Shown: positions 14,972 to 15,868 of the stretch, one piece after another
Numbering within the stretch: position 1 is the stretch's first letter
How the letters are laid out: each line of letters opens with the position of its first letter
Source: CBDDRG01 sp051306415
GTDB lineage: Bacteria; Pseudomonadota; Gammaproteobacteria; Pseudomonadales; Porticoccaceae
DNA: 15,868 bases
Assembly: GCA_051306415.1 (NCBI GenBank)
Contig: JBPPNE010000092.1
Coordinates: forward strand, 1-15,868
Reading direction: 5' to 3'
The notes under the pieces: model-generated
Told to the model about the DNA's origin: nothing
What the model saw: only the letters and a program-made list of their open reading frames with translations
Database searches by the model: none
Made by a program: the position numbers and the translations under genes

Positions 14972-15864
14972 TCTATCGCATTACCCACCTGACTCGCTAC
15001 CAATACCCGCAGGCGGTCTCGCTCTGCTACAACCAGGGCCACCTGGAGCCGCGGGACACCGAGCGTCAGCGCTGCCTGGACACGCACATCAGCATTTCGC
15101 CGCAGCCCGCCACCCTGAGCCAGCACCGTGATTACTTTGGCAACCGTTGCTTCAATTTTTCAGTTCACGGCAAACACCATGAGCTGATGATCGAGGTGGT
15201 CAGCGAAGTGAGCGTGGATGCCGAGCAAGCCCGTCGCGAACCGGAGCTCGATCTGGGCGGCGCCAACGACTGCGCGCAGGCACTGGAAAAACTGTCTAAC
15301 CGCCGCGACGAAAACACCTTGCTGGCACGGGAATTCGCGCTGAATTCACCCATGGTCAGAGCGGGCGATGCACTGCGCCAGTACGCCGCGCCCTCCTTCG
15401 CCGCCGACCGGCCACTGCTGGCCGCGGTGCGCGATCTCAACCATCGCATCTACAGTGATTTCACCTACGATCCCGAGTTCTCCACCATCGCCACACCCCT
15501 CGACGAGGTACTCGAACACCGTCGCGGCGTCTGTCAGGACTTCGCCCACCTCGCCATCGGTTGCCTGCGCTCGCTCGGCTACCCGGCCCGCTACGTCAGC
15601 GGCTATCTGGAGACGCAGCCGGCTCCCGGGCAGGCGAAACTCGTGGGCTCCGATGCCTCCCACGCCTGGTTCGCGGTGTATTCGCCCGGCGAGGGCTGGT
15701 TCGAATTCGACCCCACCAACGACAACATGCCCGCCGGCCAGCACATCACCACCGCCTGGGGCCGCGACTACTCCGACATCACGCCGCTGCGCGGCGTGAT
15801 CTTCGAGGGCGGCAGCTCGCAGGTACTCAAGGTTTCGGTGGATGTTGCGAGGGTTGAGAGTTAG
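14968..15864 (+). CDS. Transglutaminase-like cysteine protease-fold protein (COG1305 type)
   Basis: A complete 298-residue protein. The N-terminal beta-sandwich-type region (MIYRITHLTRYQYPQAVSLC) is the bacterial transglutaminase-like N-terminus. The core has C189 in HRRGVCQDFAHLAIGCLRSLG, H232 in DASHAWFAVYSPGEGW and D248 in FEFDPTND, so the catalytic triad is intact. It starts within the stop of the fusion gene (ATGA, 4-bp overlap), so it is translationally coupled to it. Together they form a second ATP-grasp/alpha-E/transglutaminase module parallel to the first three genes. It lacks the DUF2126 extension. Function may be hydrolysis, transfer or cross-linking at amide bonds of the ligase product; the substrate is unknown. 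No signal peptide is seen, so it is probably cytoplasmic. The window ends four bases after its stop. Confidence 0.93.
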   Translation: MIYRITHLTRYQYPQAVSLCYNQGHLEPRDTERQRCLDTHISISPQPATLSQHRDYFGNRCFNFSVHGKHHELMIEVVSEVSVDAEQARREPELDLGGANDCAQALEKLSNRRDENTLLAREFALNSPMVRAGDALRQYAAPSFAADRPLLAAVRDLNHRIYSDFTYDPEFSTIATPLDEVLEHRRGVCQDFAHLAIGCLRSLGYPARYVSGYLETQPAPGQAKLVGSDASHAWFAVYSPGEGWFEFDPTNDNMPAGQHITTAWGRDYSDITPLRGVIFEGGSSQVLKVSVDVARVES

Positions 15865-15868
15865 AGCG

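Overview
The window looks like chromosomal DNA of a GC-rich proteobacterium, probably a gammaproteobacterium. The basis is the GC-rich coding bias from 4.2 kb onward, the IS30-type element, an AlsS-like acetolactate synthase, and a large ATP-grasp/alpha-E/transglutaminase operon of the kind common in Proteobacteria. No rRNA or marker gene is present, so the taxon is inferred and cannot be fixed more closely.

Layout. (1) 1-1069: a full-length IS30-family insertion sequence with both terminal inverted repeats. Its transposase, on the minus strand, is broken by a single-base frameshift, so it is probably not autonomous. (2) 1070-4110: visibly more AT-rich than the rest. It holds an AT-rich leader with interleaved inverted repeats, a zinc-ribbon plus HExxH-type putative metallopeptidase (COG4307-like), about 700 bp with little coding signal except a possible gene remnant, and an uncharacterised protein resembling a PD-(D/E)XK-type fold in which the expected acidic active-site position is lost. 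(3) 4213-5871, minus strand: a ThDP-dependent acetolactate synthase. (4) 5872-6486: a divergent intergenic region. (5) 6487-15864, plus strand: five tightly packed genes. These are a stand-alone circularly permuted ATP-grasp protein, a stand-alone alpha-E protein, a 1121-residue transglutaminase-DUF2126 protein, an 873-residue ATP-grasp/alpha-E fusion, and a 298-residue transglutaminase-like protein.

How the genes work together. The five-gene block is a doubled version of a predicted peptide-modification system described from comparative genomics (Iyer, Aravind and colleagues' work on ATP-grasp amidoligases). ATP-grasp and alpha-E proteins are predicted to make an amide-linked peptide or conjugate. 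Transglutaminase-fold thiol enzymes are predicted to cleave, transfer or cross-link it. A metallopeptidase and often a proteasome-like Anbu peptidase are associated. No Anbu gene is visible, but the window ends four bases after the last transglutaminase, where it could follow. The substrate is unknown. Direct comparison of the two ATP-grasp copies shows that the fused copy lacks the E-x-N and glycine-rich KP-x-ESGGYG signatures present in the stand-alone copy, which suggests one active and one diverged subunit.
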